NCBI GenBank assembly: GCA_902834555.1 | Contig: CADFJN010000025.1 | Span: 1 to 31,363 of the forward strand | Direction: 5' to 3' | DNA from: Atopobiaceae bacterium | GTDB lineage: Bacteria; Actinomycetota; Coriobacteriia; Coriobacteriales; Atopobiaceae | DNA: 31,363 nt | Notes under the pieces: generated by a model | Told to the model about the DNA's origin: nothing | Seen by the model: the letters and a program-made list of their open reading frames with translations, nothing else | Databases searched by the model: none | Position numbers and translations under genes: made by a program | Shown here: positions 24,893 through 31,363 of the stretch, in pieces | How positions within the stretch are numbered: position 1 is the stretch's first letter | How the letters are laid out: every line of letters starts with the position of its first letter

Positions 24893-25050
24893 CGCCGGTC
24901 ACCCGTCCCGTCGCCACGCCCCGACAGGTACCCATGGTGACGCAAAACACGTCGGCTACCAGCGCAAACGTGGCCAGTCACCGCGTCACCGCCACACGCG
25001 CGCCGCAGCCCCTCCCCGCGCGTGCGGGCGCGCGCGTGCGTTCCTGCCAT
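24889..25050 (-). CDS. Small basic 53-aa protein, unknown
   Basis: The frame starts at an ATG after GGGAGGTACGT, a very strong ribosome site, and its stop overlaps the zinc-ribbon start (ATGA). The product is Arg/Gly-rich and basic, with two Cys. No family is recognised. The coupling argues it is translated. Its coding region lies across the GTCACC repeat cluster. Confidence 0.55.
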   Translation of the reverse strand: MAGTHARARTRGEGLRRACGGDAVTGHVCAGSRRVLRHHGYLSGRGDGTGDRR

Positions 25051-25133
25051 ACGTACCTCCCTGGTGACATTGGTGACAGGAGAGGAAAGGCTAAGAAGAG
25101 CCCGCGTCATCGACCGTCACCACCCACGTCACC
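24977..25133. promoter_or_regulatory. Cluster of six GTCACC sites
   Basis: GTCACC occurs at 24977, 24985, 25116 and 25128, and on the other strand as GGTGAC at 25063 and 25072. They come as pairs with spacing of 8, 9 and 12 bases within 157 bases, beside the primase gene. Such pairs could be iterons of a replication origin or operator half-sites. Function is inferred from position and density. Confidence 0.4.
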
Positions 25134-27875
25134 CGAGGGGGCGACGCCCCGTGACGGCGATGGCACCGGCGCCGCCATCGTCCGGTCGAGCAGTGCCGCC
25201 ATCGCGTCGTTGTCGATGCAGACGCACCAGATGCGGTTGCCGCCCTTTATGCGGCGCTGGCGGGTGAACCTGCGCCCGCCGCTCGTGGTCACGAGCAGCC
25301 CCTCGTCAGCCATGCGCCGCAGCGTCTTCTGGCGGTCGTAGTTCTCCTGGGCGAGCGCCCGGTCGAGCACACTCGAGAAGATGCACCAGGTGAAGTCGGA
25401 GTCCCCTGGCCTCTGCTCAATCTCGCCCCAGCGGTCGATGCGGTCCATCTCGGCGGTGGACTCGAAGTGCAGGCGGTGGCCCTCCAGCCACTCCGCCACG
25501 AACTGGATCGCCTTGAGGTCGGTGTCTATCTCGGAGGCGCCGGCCGCGTTGCCGAGCGCCCACGACGCCATGGCCATGGCCGCCTCAGAGCACGCGTCCC
25601 AGTCGGCGACGCCGAAGACGTAGTAGGAGGAGAGCTCGTCGGCGAGGGCGAGCAGCGCCACGTTGTCGGACTGGGGATGGCCAGGGGCGGCCTGGGCGAG
25701 CGCGTCGCGCAGACGGTCGTACTCGCCCCTCAGCCACTTCTCCGTGATCTGCCGAAGCAGTCGAACATACGTTCTCCCAGCGGTCCCGTGCTGACCGGAG
25801 ACGAGGTGGTGCATCGCCTGGGCAGCGCGCACGTCCGAGAAGGGCTCAGCGTTGAGCTCCAGCGTCCTGTTGGCCGCGCCCTGCTGCGTGGACCCGCCCA
25901 CGATGGGGATCTCGCCGGTGGCGATGGTGAGACAGCGCCACGATCCGGCGCGCATCATGGAACGGTCCGAGTTGAGGGCGCCCCGCTCGTGGCCGATGGA
26001 GAGCGAGTAGAGGAGGTCCTCGACGTACTGGCGCTTGCCCTGTTGTCCGCCCGCGCTGCCCTTGCTCTGCAGCTCGTCCACGATGAGCGGGATGTCGTGC
26101 AGGAGGGCTGCCGCGCGCACGATCGACTTGGGAGTGTCGGAGAAGGTGCGGAAGTAGCCGTCGGCCCCCTCGGTGGGGTCGCCCCACACGGAGCCAGCCG
26201 CCTTGAGGGTCGGGGTCTTGCCAGAGCGCGAGCGCCCCCAGAGGTAGACGATGAACGCCTGGGCGCCGACGACCGAGACGAGCGGCGAGGCGAACGAGGC
26301 GTCGAGCACGCAGCGGAAGGCCGGCGAGGAGTCGCGCACGGGCGAGACGCCCGCCGCCCAGCCCTCGAGCGTCCCGGCGGGTTCCATGAAGGGGCGGGCC
26401 TTCAGCGCCTCGTCGGGGCTCGGATCGAAGCGGATCCCTCCGTCGCCGGCGTCGTAGGGCATGAATGCGCCGAGCGGCCCGTCGGCCCAGCCGAGGTGCG
26501 TGGTGCTCTCGAAGCTCGGCCGTACCCCGCAGAAGGCGTCCTCGCAGGCGGAGAGGTAGCGGATCACGTCTCGACAGTTCGCGGAGCTGACGTTGGCGCC
26601 CATGGGCGCGAGTGCGCCGATCACCTTCGACTGGTTGAGCAGGGCCTCGCGCGGCAGGGCGCGCTCGCGCATCCCCTGGCCGGGGACCCTCACGCGCACG
26701 AGCGCGGAGACCGCGCGGGTGTCGACGTCCACGAGGTCGCACGCAACCCAGGGTGGCGTCGCGGTGACGGAGCGTCTGAGCTCGCCGTCCTGGTCGGCGG
26801 CCCAGAGCCTGCCGTCGCGGGAGACGAACCATCCCGCGACCGAGGGCGCGTGGTCGGGGTCGAAGCCGGGCTCCTCGCCACATGCCGGTGCCCCGATGGC
26901 TCCCGTCGTCGCGGATGCACGGGAAGCCTTCCGCTCGGACCGCCCGCCCCGCGGCTTGTAGAACTCCGTGCACCCCTCCAGGGCACGCCCGATGGTCTGC
27001 GCGCCGTAGGTAGATCCGCCGCGCCTGGAGTCCCACTTGTCCCGCATGAGCCCGCTCGCGCGGAAGATCCTGTCCATGCGGGATGCGTCCCCCGCGCACC
27101 AGAAGGCAAGCGAGGAGCAAAGCGCCATGTCGGCAGCAGAGTGGTCGCCGCCGTAGGAGGAGAGGTCGCCGTCGAGCAGTGCCCCGATCGCGGCGCCGTT
27201 CCTGGACGAGCGCATGCGCGAGACCAGCTCGTCATCGGAGAGGTCGCCGGACGAGACGCGCGAGCCGACCTTGCCGGTGCCCTTGGAAGTCGAGTCTACG
27301 TCGGCGAGCGAGGGCTGAGGGGACCTACCGTAGTCGGGGTCGATCCATGAGCGGTATGCCCGCTCCACGACGGAGGGGTTGGCGCCGATGGCGTTATGCC
27401 CCTCGTAGACGTCGCCGGTGACGGTGAAGAAGCGCTCGTGGTCGTACATCTCCACCGGCCCGCGCCTGCAGCGCGTCGCGCCGTCGGGCTTCGACCCGCG
27501 GAAGATCAGGTGGAGGCCCTCGCCGGAGGGCGAGACCTCGACGTAGGTGTGCGCCTGGCTCACGACCCAGCGGTAGGCGTCCGCGAGCCTGCCGCCGCTG
27601 ATCACGTGGTCGAGGTCGAGGCCGGTGTAGGCGCGGTCGGGACCGAAGACGAAGCCGACGCCATCCGCGTGCCAGCGCGAGACGGCGTCGAGGGCGGTCC
27701 TGAAGTCCGCCCAGGTAGCGGGGTCGGTCGACTTTGCCATGCGGCCGGTGCGCGGGTCGACGGGGAGCTTGGTGACCTTCCCGCCGTCGCGCTGCGCCCG
27801 CTTCCAGCAGACCCAGCGCGGTTCTGCCCTGAGCTCCTCGGGAACGCGTGACAGCGACCTCGAGCTAGTCGGCAT
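25107..27875 (-). CDS. Replication protein: N-terminal primase/polymerase, C-terminal helicase (DUF927-like)
   Basis: The 922-residue product has an N-terminal primase-polymerase domain (about 10-200; GLDLDHV with the D-x-D metal ligands near residue 87 and SPSGEGLHLIF near 115). The C-terminal half is a DUF927-type ATPase with Walker A GRSRSGKT near 546-553 and a Walker B-like IPLIVDELQ about 60 residues on. Such fusions make primers and unwind DNA to start phage or plasmid replication. Start at 27875 has GAGGACACC upstream; longer frames pass into the HTH gene. It overlaps that gene by 11 bases. Confidence 0.85.
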   Translation of the reverse strand: MPTSSRSLSRVPEELRAEPRWVCWKRAQRDGGKVTKLPVDPRTGRMAKSTDPATWADFRTALDAVSRWHADGVGFVFGPDRAYTGLDLDHVISGGRLADAYRWVVSQAHTYVEVSPSGEGLHLIFRGSKPDGATRCRRGPVEMYDHERFFTVTGDVYEGHNAIGANPSVVERAYRSWIDPDYGRSPQPSLADVDSTSKGTGKVGSRVSSGDLSDDELVSRMRSSRNGAAIGALLDGDLSSYGGDHSAADMALCSSLAFWCAGDASRMDRIFRASGLMRDKWDSRRGGSTYGAQTIGRALEGCTEFYKPRGGRSERKASRASATTGAIGAPACGEEPGFDPDHAPSVAGWFVSRDGRLWAADQDGELRRSVTATPPWVACDLVDVDTRAVSALVRVRVPGQGMRERALPREALLNQSKVIGALAPMGANVSSANCRDVIRYLSACEDAFCGVRPSFESTTHLGWADGPLGAFMPYDAGDGGIRFDPSPDEALKARPFMEPAGTLEGWAAGVSPVRDSSPAFRCVLDASFASPLVSVVGAQAFIVYLWGRSRSGKTPTLKAAGSVWGDPTEGADGYFRTFSDTPKSIVRAAALLHDIPLIVDELQSKGSAGGQQGKRQYVEDLLYSLSIGHERGALNSDRSMMRAGSWRCLTIATGEIPIVGGSTQQGAANRTLELNAEPFSDVRAAQAMHHLVSGQHGTAGRTYVRLLRQITEKWLRGEYDRLRDALAQAAPGHPQSDNVALLALADELSSYYVFGVADWDACSEAAMAMASWALGNAAGASEIDTDLKAIQFVAEWLEGHRLHFESTAEMDRIDRWGEIEQRPGDSDFTWCIFSSVLDRALAQENYDRQKTLRRMADEGLLVTTSGGRRFTRQRRIKGGNRIWCVCIDNDAMAALLDRTMAAPVPSPSRGVAPSGDVGGDGR

Positions 27876-28071
27876 GGGTGTCCTCGCGCCTCTGCGCCTC
27901 GCGGTGCGCGTTCGGGAACACGAGCTCGCTCGCGATGCGCCAGCGCCCGTTGACCTTGTCCGCCGGTATGCGGCCTTCCCTGATGCCACGCGTCACCGAG
28001 CCGACGTTCTCTCCCGTGAGCCTCGCCAAGTCGGCGGGGGTGATGAAGGTGGGGATTTCCCTGATTCCCAT
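27865..28071 (-). CDS. Excisionase-like helix-turn-helix protein
   Basis: A 68-residue MerR/Xis-type winged helix: ITPADLARLTGENVGSVTRGIREGRIPADKVNGRWRI, the layout of DNA-binding excisionases (helix, turn, then a wing with G.WRI). It follows GGAAGG and heads the leftward operon. It may be the excisionase that directs integrase at attL and attR, or an early regulator of the operon. The divergent repressor lies 279 bases away. Confidence 0.72.
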   Translation of the reverse strand: MGIREIPTFITPADLARLTGENVGSVTRGIREGRIPADKVNGRWRIASELVFPNAHREAQRREDTHAD

Positions 28072-28240
28072 AATCTGCCTTCCTGTCGATTTGCCTCTGG
28101 ATCGGAGTGCCCCATCGCATGGCGCGGAACCCGAATCCCACCGGATGGCATTTGCGATGCGACGCAAGTGGAGAATATCATAGGTTGGAACCATTAATTG
28201 AGTGTGAACCCATATTTTGCTAGAATTCGTGGCGTAGACG

Positions 28241-28269
28241 TTGTACAAATAGTCATATTCTGCTATGTT
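28241..28269 (+). promoter_or_regulatory. Repressor promoter in the divergent control region
   Basis: TTGTAC (28241-28246), a 17-bp spacer and TATGTT (28264-28269), with TGC just before the -10 element. The TTGTACAA palindrome (28241-28248) overlaps the -35 box and could be an operator. The surrounding region 28190-28300 is the most AT-rich part of the right arm, as usual for a lysis-lysogeny switch. It separates the leftward excisionase operon from the repressor gene. Confidence 0.5.
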
Positions 28270-28350
28270 CTGTAGCGAAGTGTCGTAGCGCATAATCGGC
28301 GAACGGCGAGGCGGCCTCCACGGGACGCCCACATCTGAAGGGACCAGACC

Positions 28351-29040
28351 ATGACCAGCAAGCTGCTCGAGCTCAGGAAGGGTGCCGGCTACGCCACCGC
28401 CAAGGACTTCGCGGAGGCGCTGGGAATCCCTCCGACCACCTACACGCGCTACGAGTCGAGCCCGGAGAAGATTCCGCTCAAGGCCGCATGGACGCTCGCC
28501 GACGCGCTCGACGCCACCATCGACCAGGTGGTCGGCCGTGGCGAGGGCGACCCGCGTGGCGAGGTGCAGCGCGCCTACGACCGGCTCACGCCGCGCTCCC
28601 AGGAGGAGCTGAGGGACCTCATCGAGGTGCTCGCCGCGAGGGACGAGCGCGACCGAGAGGGAGCCAGGCGCGAGGCGATGAGGGTGTGGGAATCCATCTC
28701 CTCGCGCATCGAGCGGGCGTTCCTTGCCCGGCTCACCGACGGCGAGCGCGTGGACGAGGTCCTGCTCACGGGGAGCGACGAGCAGCTGCGCGACCGCTTC
28801 GAGGCCTTCGCGCGGAACTGGGTCGTCGGCAGCGAGGGACCGCTCAACCCCTATGCGCCAGGGGTGCGCGACGAGGACGCGCTCGCCGAGGTCATGGCGG
28901 CCTACGACAGGACGCACGGCCACATGGTGGTGGACGGCTTCACGGTGTCTTGGTCAAGGGAGTATGCAGGGGGTGCGCACGGGCGCGACGGCGCCCGCGG
29001 GGGCGCCGGGAAGGGAGGCAGCGCCGGGATAAGGCAGTGA
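28351..29040 (+). CDS. XRE-family repressor-like regulator
   Basis: A 229-residue protein preceded by GAAGGGA. Residues 3-60 form an XRE helix-turn-helix (AKDFAEALGIPPTTYTRYE...) with a GRG turn at 63. The C-terminal part (75-215) is helical and unassigned; it lacks the LexA/CI Ser-Lys autocleavage signature, so it does not look like a RecA-inducible CI. It is placed beside the control region, in the place of a prophage repressor. The 29126 gene is a paralogue. Confidence 0.78.
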   Translation: MTSKLLELRKGAGYATAKDFAEALGIPPTTYTRYESSPEKIPLKAAWTLADALDATIDQVVGRGEGDPRGEVQRAYDRLTPRSQEELRDLIEVLAARDERDREGARREAMRVWESISSRIERAFLARLTDGERVDEVLLTGSDEQLRDRFEAFARNWVVGSEGPLNPYAPGVRDEDALAEVMAAYDRTHGHMVVDGFTVSWSREYAGGAHGRDGARGGAGKGGSAGIRQ

Positions 29041-29049
29041 GATAAACGA

Positions 29050-29082
29050 GGGCCCGTACGGAGCTGGCACTCCTGCGGGCCC
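29050..29082 (+). terminator. Possible terminator after the repressor gene
   Basis: GGGCCCG (29050-29056) pairs with CGGGCCC (29076-29082), with GGAG/CTCC pairing inside. The stem is strong but the following sequence is only TGTGTCC, so it is a weak terminator candidate. Confidence 0.42.
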
Positions 29083-29125
29083 TGTGTCCAATCCAGAGGC
29101 AAGTCAGGAAGGACGGTGACAGTAT

Positions 29126-29500
29126 ATGTCATCACCCGCCAGTTCGTACACACCTACCAGCGCAAAGAGAACCCTCCAGCGCCTCCGGCGCGAGGCCGGC
29201 TACCGCAATGCGAAGGACTTCGCCGCGGTCCTGGGCATACCGGCGTCCACCTACAGCCGCTACGAGCGGGCCGAGGAGGGCCCGCAGTGCGGCATCCCCC
29301 TCTCCAGCGCCTGGTCCATCGCCGACGAGCTCGGCGTGAGCATCGACCTCGTGGTCGGCCGCGAGGACATCGACGCGCCCCACGAGGCGACCATCGACGA
29401 GCGCTCCCGCGCCCTTTCGCGCGAGGGGCGCCGCATGCTCGAGGACTACCTCGAGTACCTCGAGCGGCGTGAGGCAGATGACGCCCAGGCCAGGCGATAG
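29126..29500 (+). CDS. Second XRE-family regulator
   Basis: The 124-residue product has the same HTH as the 28351 gene: AGYRNAKDFAAVLGIPASTYSRYE, then IPL.SAW.IADELG..ID.VVGRE. It lacks the long C-terminal part and has a short acidic helix instead. It lies two bases before the integrase gene, so they share a transcript. It may regulate integration or the first repressor. The start at 29126 has AGGAAGGACGG upstream, somewhat far away. Confidence 0.76.
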   Translation: MSSPASSYTPTSAKRTLQRLRREAGYRNAKDFAAVLGIPASTYSRYERAEEGPQCGIPLSSAWSIADELGVSIDLVVGREDIDAPHEATIDERSRALSREGRRMLEDYLEYLERREADDAQARR

Positions 29501-29502
29501 CC

Positions 29503-30654
29503 ATGGCGAAGGTCACCGGAGAAGGTAGCATCATCCAGCTCGAGAAGGACAAGCCCAGGAGCAAGTGTCGCAAGTGGCAGCTCAGGGTGCCCGTCGGCCT
29601 GGACCCGCGCACCGGCAAGTACAAGACGAGGACCCGCAGGTTCGAGGGGACGTACACCCAGGCAAAGTCAGCGCTGAGGGAATTCATAGACGAGATCGAG
29701 GGCGACCGCGTCCAGGGAAGGACCGGGGCGACGTTCGCAGAGTACTGCAAGCGCTACCTCGACGCTCGGGTGGCGAGGGGCGAGATCGCGGAGAACACGA
29801 GGGAACGCATAGAGAGCCAGCTGCGCTCCGCGTGCCGTCACATCGGCGGCGTGAGGATGACGGCGGTCACGCCCGACATGCTCGACGAGATGTACGCCTC
29901 GATGATCGGCGGCGACACGCTCTCCGGAAGGCCTGCGAGCGGGACGAGCGTGAACCAGACCCACCGTGTCATCCACACCATGTTCGAGGCTGCCAAGAGG
30001 GAGGGCCTCGTCACTGAGAACCCCTGCGACAAGGCGAACCCTCCGCGCGTCGACACGAGGCCAAAGAAGGCAATTGACCCCGCGAGGGCACATGAGTTCA
30101 TCGCCTCCCTAGACCCAGCCGACCCCCATGAGCTCGCTCTGATGCTCGCGGTGACGATGGGGCTCAGGCGAGGCGAGGTGTGTGGCCTGTCCTGGGGAGA
30201 CGTAGACCTCGACCGTCGAATCGTGGAGGTCAGGCATTCCCTCGACAAGCGCGGCAATCTCGGCCCGACCAAGACGAAGGCCGGGATGCGCATGCTTCCC
30301 CTCTCGGAGGTCACACGAGACGCGCTTGCCAAGGCGAAGGATTGCCAGGAGGAGGAGATGGGCCGGCGCAGGGCGGACGACCCAATCGTGACGACTGGCG
30401 ATGGCAGGCGGATGAACCCCGCAGTCCTTGGGAGATGGTGGGAGCGGAACCGCGAGGGATACGGACTGGCCGAGTTTACCCTGCACGAGCTGCGGCACAC
30501 GTATCTCACTCTGCTCGCAGAAAGTGGCGTGCACCCGAAGGTCATGCAGGAGCTCGCGGGTCACAGCAGCTCGAGGGTCACGATGGACATCTACACCCAC
30601 GTGAACATGACCGCCAAGCGTGACGCCGTGGCGGCAGTGAGCAAGATATTCTGA
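29503..30654 (+). CDS. Tyrosine integrase
   Basis: A 383-residue phage integrase with all catalytic residues: R222 (GLRRGE), a lysine in KTKAG (257-259), H328 and R331 (LHELRHT), H354 (LAGHSSS) and Y364 (DIYTH). Residues 1-60 are an arm-type DNA-binding region and 70-170 a SAM-like core-binding domain. It integrates the phage into tRNA-Val; the core is 145 bases downstream of the stop. Arm-like repeats lie on both sides of the core. It is intact and standard in length. Confidence 0.95.
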   Translation: MAKVTGEGSIIQLEKDKPRSKCRKWQLRVPVGLDPRTGKYKTRTRRFEGTYTQAKSALREFIDEIEGDRVQGRTGATFAEYCKRYLDARVARGEIAENTRERIESQLRSACRHIGGVRMTAVTPDMLDEMYASMIGGDTLSGRPASGTSVNQTHRVIHTMFEAAKREGLVTENPCDKANPPRVDTRPKKAIDPARAHEFIASLDPADPHELALMLAVTMGLRRGEVCGLSWGDVDLDRRIVEVRHSLDKRGNLGPTKTKAGMRMLPLSEVTRDALAKAKDCQEEEMGRRRADDPIVTTGDGRRMNPAVLGRWWERNREGYGLAEFTLHELRHTYLTLLAESGVHPKVMQELAGHSSSRVTMDIYTHVNMTAKRDAVAAVSKIF

Positions 30655-30669
30655 GCTGCTCTAGTGAAA

Positions 30670-30684
30670 GCTCACCCAGTGAGC
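30670..30684. promoter_or_regulatory. GCTCAC-CCA-GTGAGC dyad, right arm
   Basis: A perfect dyad with a 3-base centre, the counterpart of 557-571. It lies 16 bases after the integrase stop and 57 bases before the arm sites. No T run follows, so it is not a plain terminator. Confidence 0.4.
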
Positions 30685-30741
30685 GCGAACGCCCGGGCAC
30701 CCCGATTCGGCGCCTCCGAGGAAGTTCAAAGTCGCGGAACG

Positions 30742-30761
30742 ATTCGTACCAAATTCGTACC
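30742..30761 (+). promoter_or_regulatory. Putative integrase arm-type sites, right arm
   Basis: ATTCGTACC at 30742-30750 and 30753-30761 (period 11), then ACCC. These are the same direct repeats as at 509-529 and point the same way. They lie 37 bases from the core repeat. Confidence 0.6.
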
Positions 30762-30784
30762 ACCCAAGCCATAGATACAAAAAC

Positions 30785-30810
30785 AGGTCAGAGGTTTAAG
30801 CCTCTGACCT
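30785..30810 (-). terminator. Terminator of tRNA-Val (phage-supplied)
   Basis: AGGTCAGAGG and CCTCTGACCT pair perfectly (30785-30794 with 30801-30810) around TTTAAG; on the minus strand the hairpin is followed by GTTTTTG. It follows the CCA end of the tRNA by nine bases. The phage carries this with the 3' half of the tRNA, so transcription of the tRNA ends properly after integration. Confidence 0.8.
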
Positions 30811-30869
30811 GCGAATTTATGGTGGGCGTTAGAAGATTTGAACTTCTGACCTCTTCCGTGTCAGGGAAG
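30799..30869. repeat. attR: right copy of 71-bp attachment repeat
   Basis: Identical to 314-384. It runs from half of the tRNA terminator hairpin to the 5' base of the anticodon stem. Phage DNA lies to the left and chromosomal tRNA sequence to the right. Confidence 0.93.
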
Positions 30870-30894
30870 CGCTCTCCCCCTGAGCTAAACGCCC
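30820..30894 (-). tRNA. tRNA-Val (anticodon GAC)
   Basis: A 75-nucleotide tRNA with encoded CCA on the minus strand. Acceptor GGGCGTT/AACGCCC, D arm GCTC/GAGC, anticodon stem CTTCC/GGAAG with loop CTGACAC (anticodon GAC, valine), variable AGGTC and T arm AGAAG-TTCAAAT-CTTCT all pair. The 3' 50 nucleotides are phage-derived and identical to the displaced host copy at 335-384, so the gene stays functional. Confidence 0.96.
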
Positions 30895-30926
30895 GAATCT
30901 CTGCTGCTGGGGTTGCAGCGAGGAGT

Positions 30927-30956
30927 ATCTTACGCGAAAACGCTCATGTAACGCAA
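30927..30956 (-). promoter_or_regulatory. Probable tRNA-Val promoter
   Basis: On the minus strand TTGCGT (30956-30951), an 18-bp spacer and TAAGAT (30932-30927) lie 33 bases before the tRNA. It is a reasonable sigma-70-type promoter in host DNA. Confidence 0.45.
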
Positions 30957-31122
30957 CCGTCAATCGCAAGTTTTTCTCACATCACAAATACTGCTCAGCG
31001 AGAAGGGCGAGGGGAAGGCCCCCGACGGCAGGCAGGGCTCCGGCGGAGACGGACAAGACTCCGACGGCGACGGATAAGGTCCTGGCGGCGACAAACAAGG
31101 CCATCCCAGCGCCCCCCAAACC

Positions 31123-31223
31123 AAACCTGCGGGTTAATAGCAGTTCGCCGAGAAGGGCCAAGCCGTCTACCTGCGGTTCTTCTCGGCAACGTCGTCGCAC
31201 GGGTGCTATTAACCCGCAGGTTT
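31123..31223. repeat. 20-bp perfect inverted repeat with nested stem, host flank
   Basis: The arms AAACCTGCGGGTTAATAGCA (31123-31142) and its exact reverse complement (31204-31223) enclose 61 bases. Inside, GCCGAGAAG near 31150 and CTTCTCGGC near 31184 pair again. It could be a large RNA structure, a repeat element or a protein-binding dyad. It is in chromosomal DNA. Confidence 0.7.
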
Positions 31224-31267
31224 CCGGAGGGGAGCTGGAAGCAAGGCCAGCGCAGGACGAAAGTCTC

Positions 31268-31296
31268 CCTCGGGCGTCAAAACGACGCCCGAGGGG
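31268..31296. other. Perfect 12-bp hairpin, host flank
   Basis: CCCTCGGGCGTC and GACGCCCGAGGG pair around AAAAC. No T run follows on either strand, so it may be part of a structured intergenic RNA or a rho-independent-like stop without the usual tail. Confidence 0.5.
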
Positions 31297-31363
31297 CCAC
31301 TTTGGACGTAATGGGGGTGCGGACTCGAAGTTGGACCACGGGGTGGTCCGGGACTGGAGGTCC

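Larger units (their letters stand above)
30957..31363. other. Right host flank, no gene recognised
   Basis: Beyond the tRNA promoter no convincing gene is seen. The stretch holds a Gly/Asp-coding-like imperfect repeat (GGCGACGG-type phrases near 31040-31090), a long inverted repeat (31123-31223) and a 12-bp hairpin (31268-31296). A short frame over 30982-31200 is most likely chance. Confidence 0.5.

Noticed and set aside
25467..27350. 627-residue plus-strand frame opposite the primase gene
   Set aside because: A shadow of the real minus-strand gene, which has clear primase and ATPase motifs.

Overview
The window holds a complete, integrated prophage of about 30.6 kb with a little host DNA on each side. 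The bacterium is GC-rich and Gram-positive: the endolysin carries Cpl-7-type wall-binding repeats, there is an LPXTG-free BspA-like adhesin on the tail, and Shine-Dalgarno sites are strong. Overall style suggests an actinobacterium of the Coriobacteriia (Olsenella/Atopobium-like), but that is inference from composition and gene style only. The ends are fixed by a perfect 71-bp direct repeat (314-384 and 30799-30869). The right copy lies inside an intact tRNA-Val(GAC) gene on the minus strand; the left copy is the displaced 3' half of that tRNA plus part of its terminator.

Layout, read in the direction of most phage transcription (right to left, minus strand). The lysogeny module is on the plus strand at 28351-30654: two related XRE regulators and a tyrosine integrase beside attR. 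From the divergent control region at 28072-28350 the minus strand runs through a small excisionase-like HTH gene, a primase/helicase fusion, a 53-codon gene, a zinc-ribbon protein, small and large terminase, an unrecognised Cys/His protein, portal, scaffold, major capsid protein, four small connector/completion genes, distal tail protein, tail endopeptidase-like protein, a collagen-like fibre, a BspA-like receptor-binding protein, two holin-type membrane proteins and an amidase endolysin. Most genes in the tail and lysis modules overlap by 1-11 bases, as in one translationally coupled operon. No major tail protein or tape-measure gene is visible between the head-completion genes and the distal tail protein.

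The head module is split by about 9 kb of cargo between portal and scaffold (10141-19268). Its core is a minus-strand operon of a gamma-type adenine methyltransferase, a BsuBI/PstI-type restriction endonuclease and a 1468-residue STAND-like NTPase with an N-terminal Mrr/Cap4-like nuclease (Avs-like). It begins in an AT-rich leader and ends at a strong bidirectional terminator just before the scaffold gene. Next to it are two plus-strand genes and an unusual GC-rich block of 40-43-bp repeats enclosed by 21-bp inverted repeats.

Five plus-strand genes (2281, 17434, 18546, 20691, 24059) sit singly in the leftward late region, antiparallel to it. They look like morons expressed in the lysogen; several are small and acidic and are candidate lysogenic-conversion, defence or counter-defence genes. 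The most interesting content is the restriction-modification plus STAND operon inside the head genes, the tail module with no tape measure, the IR-enclosed repeat block, and the symmetric integrase-arm layout around the attachment core.
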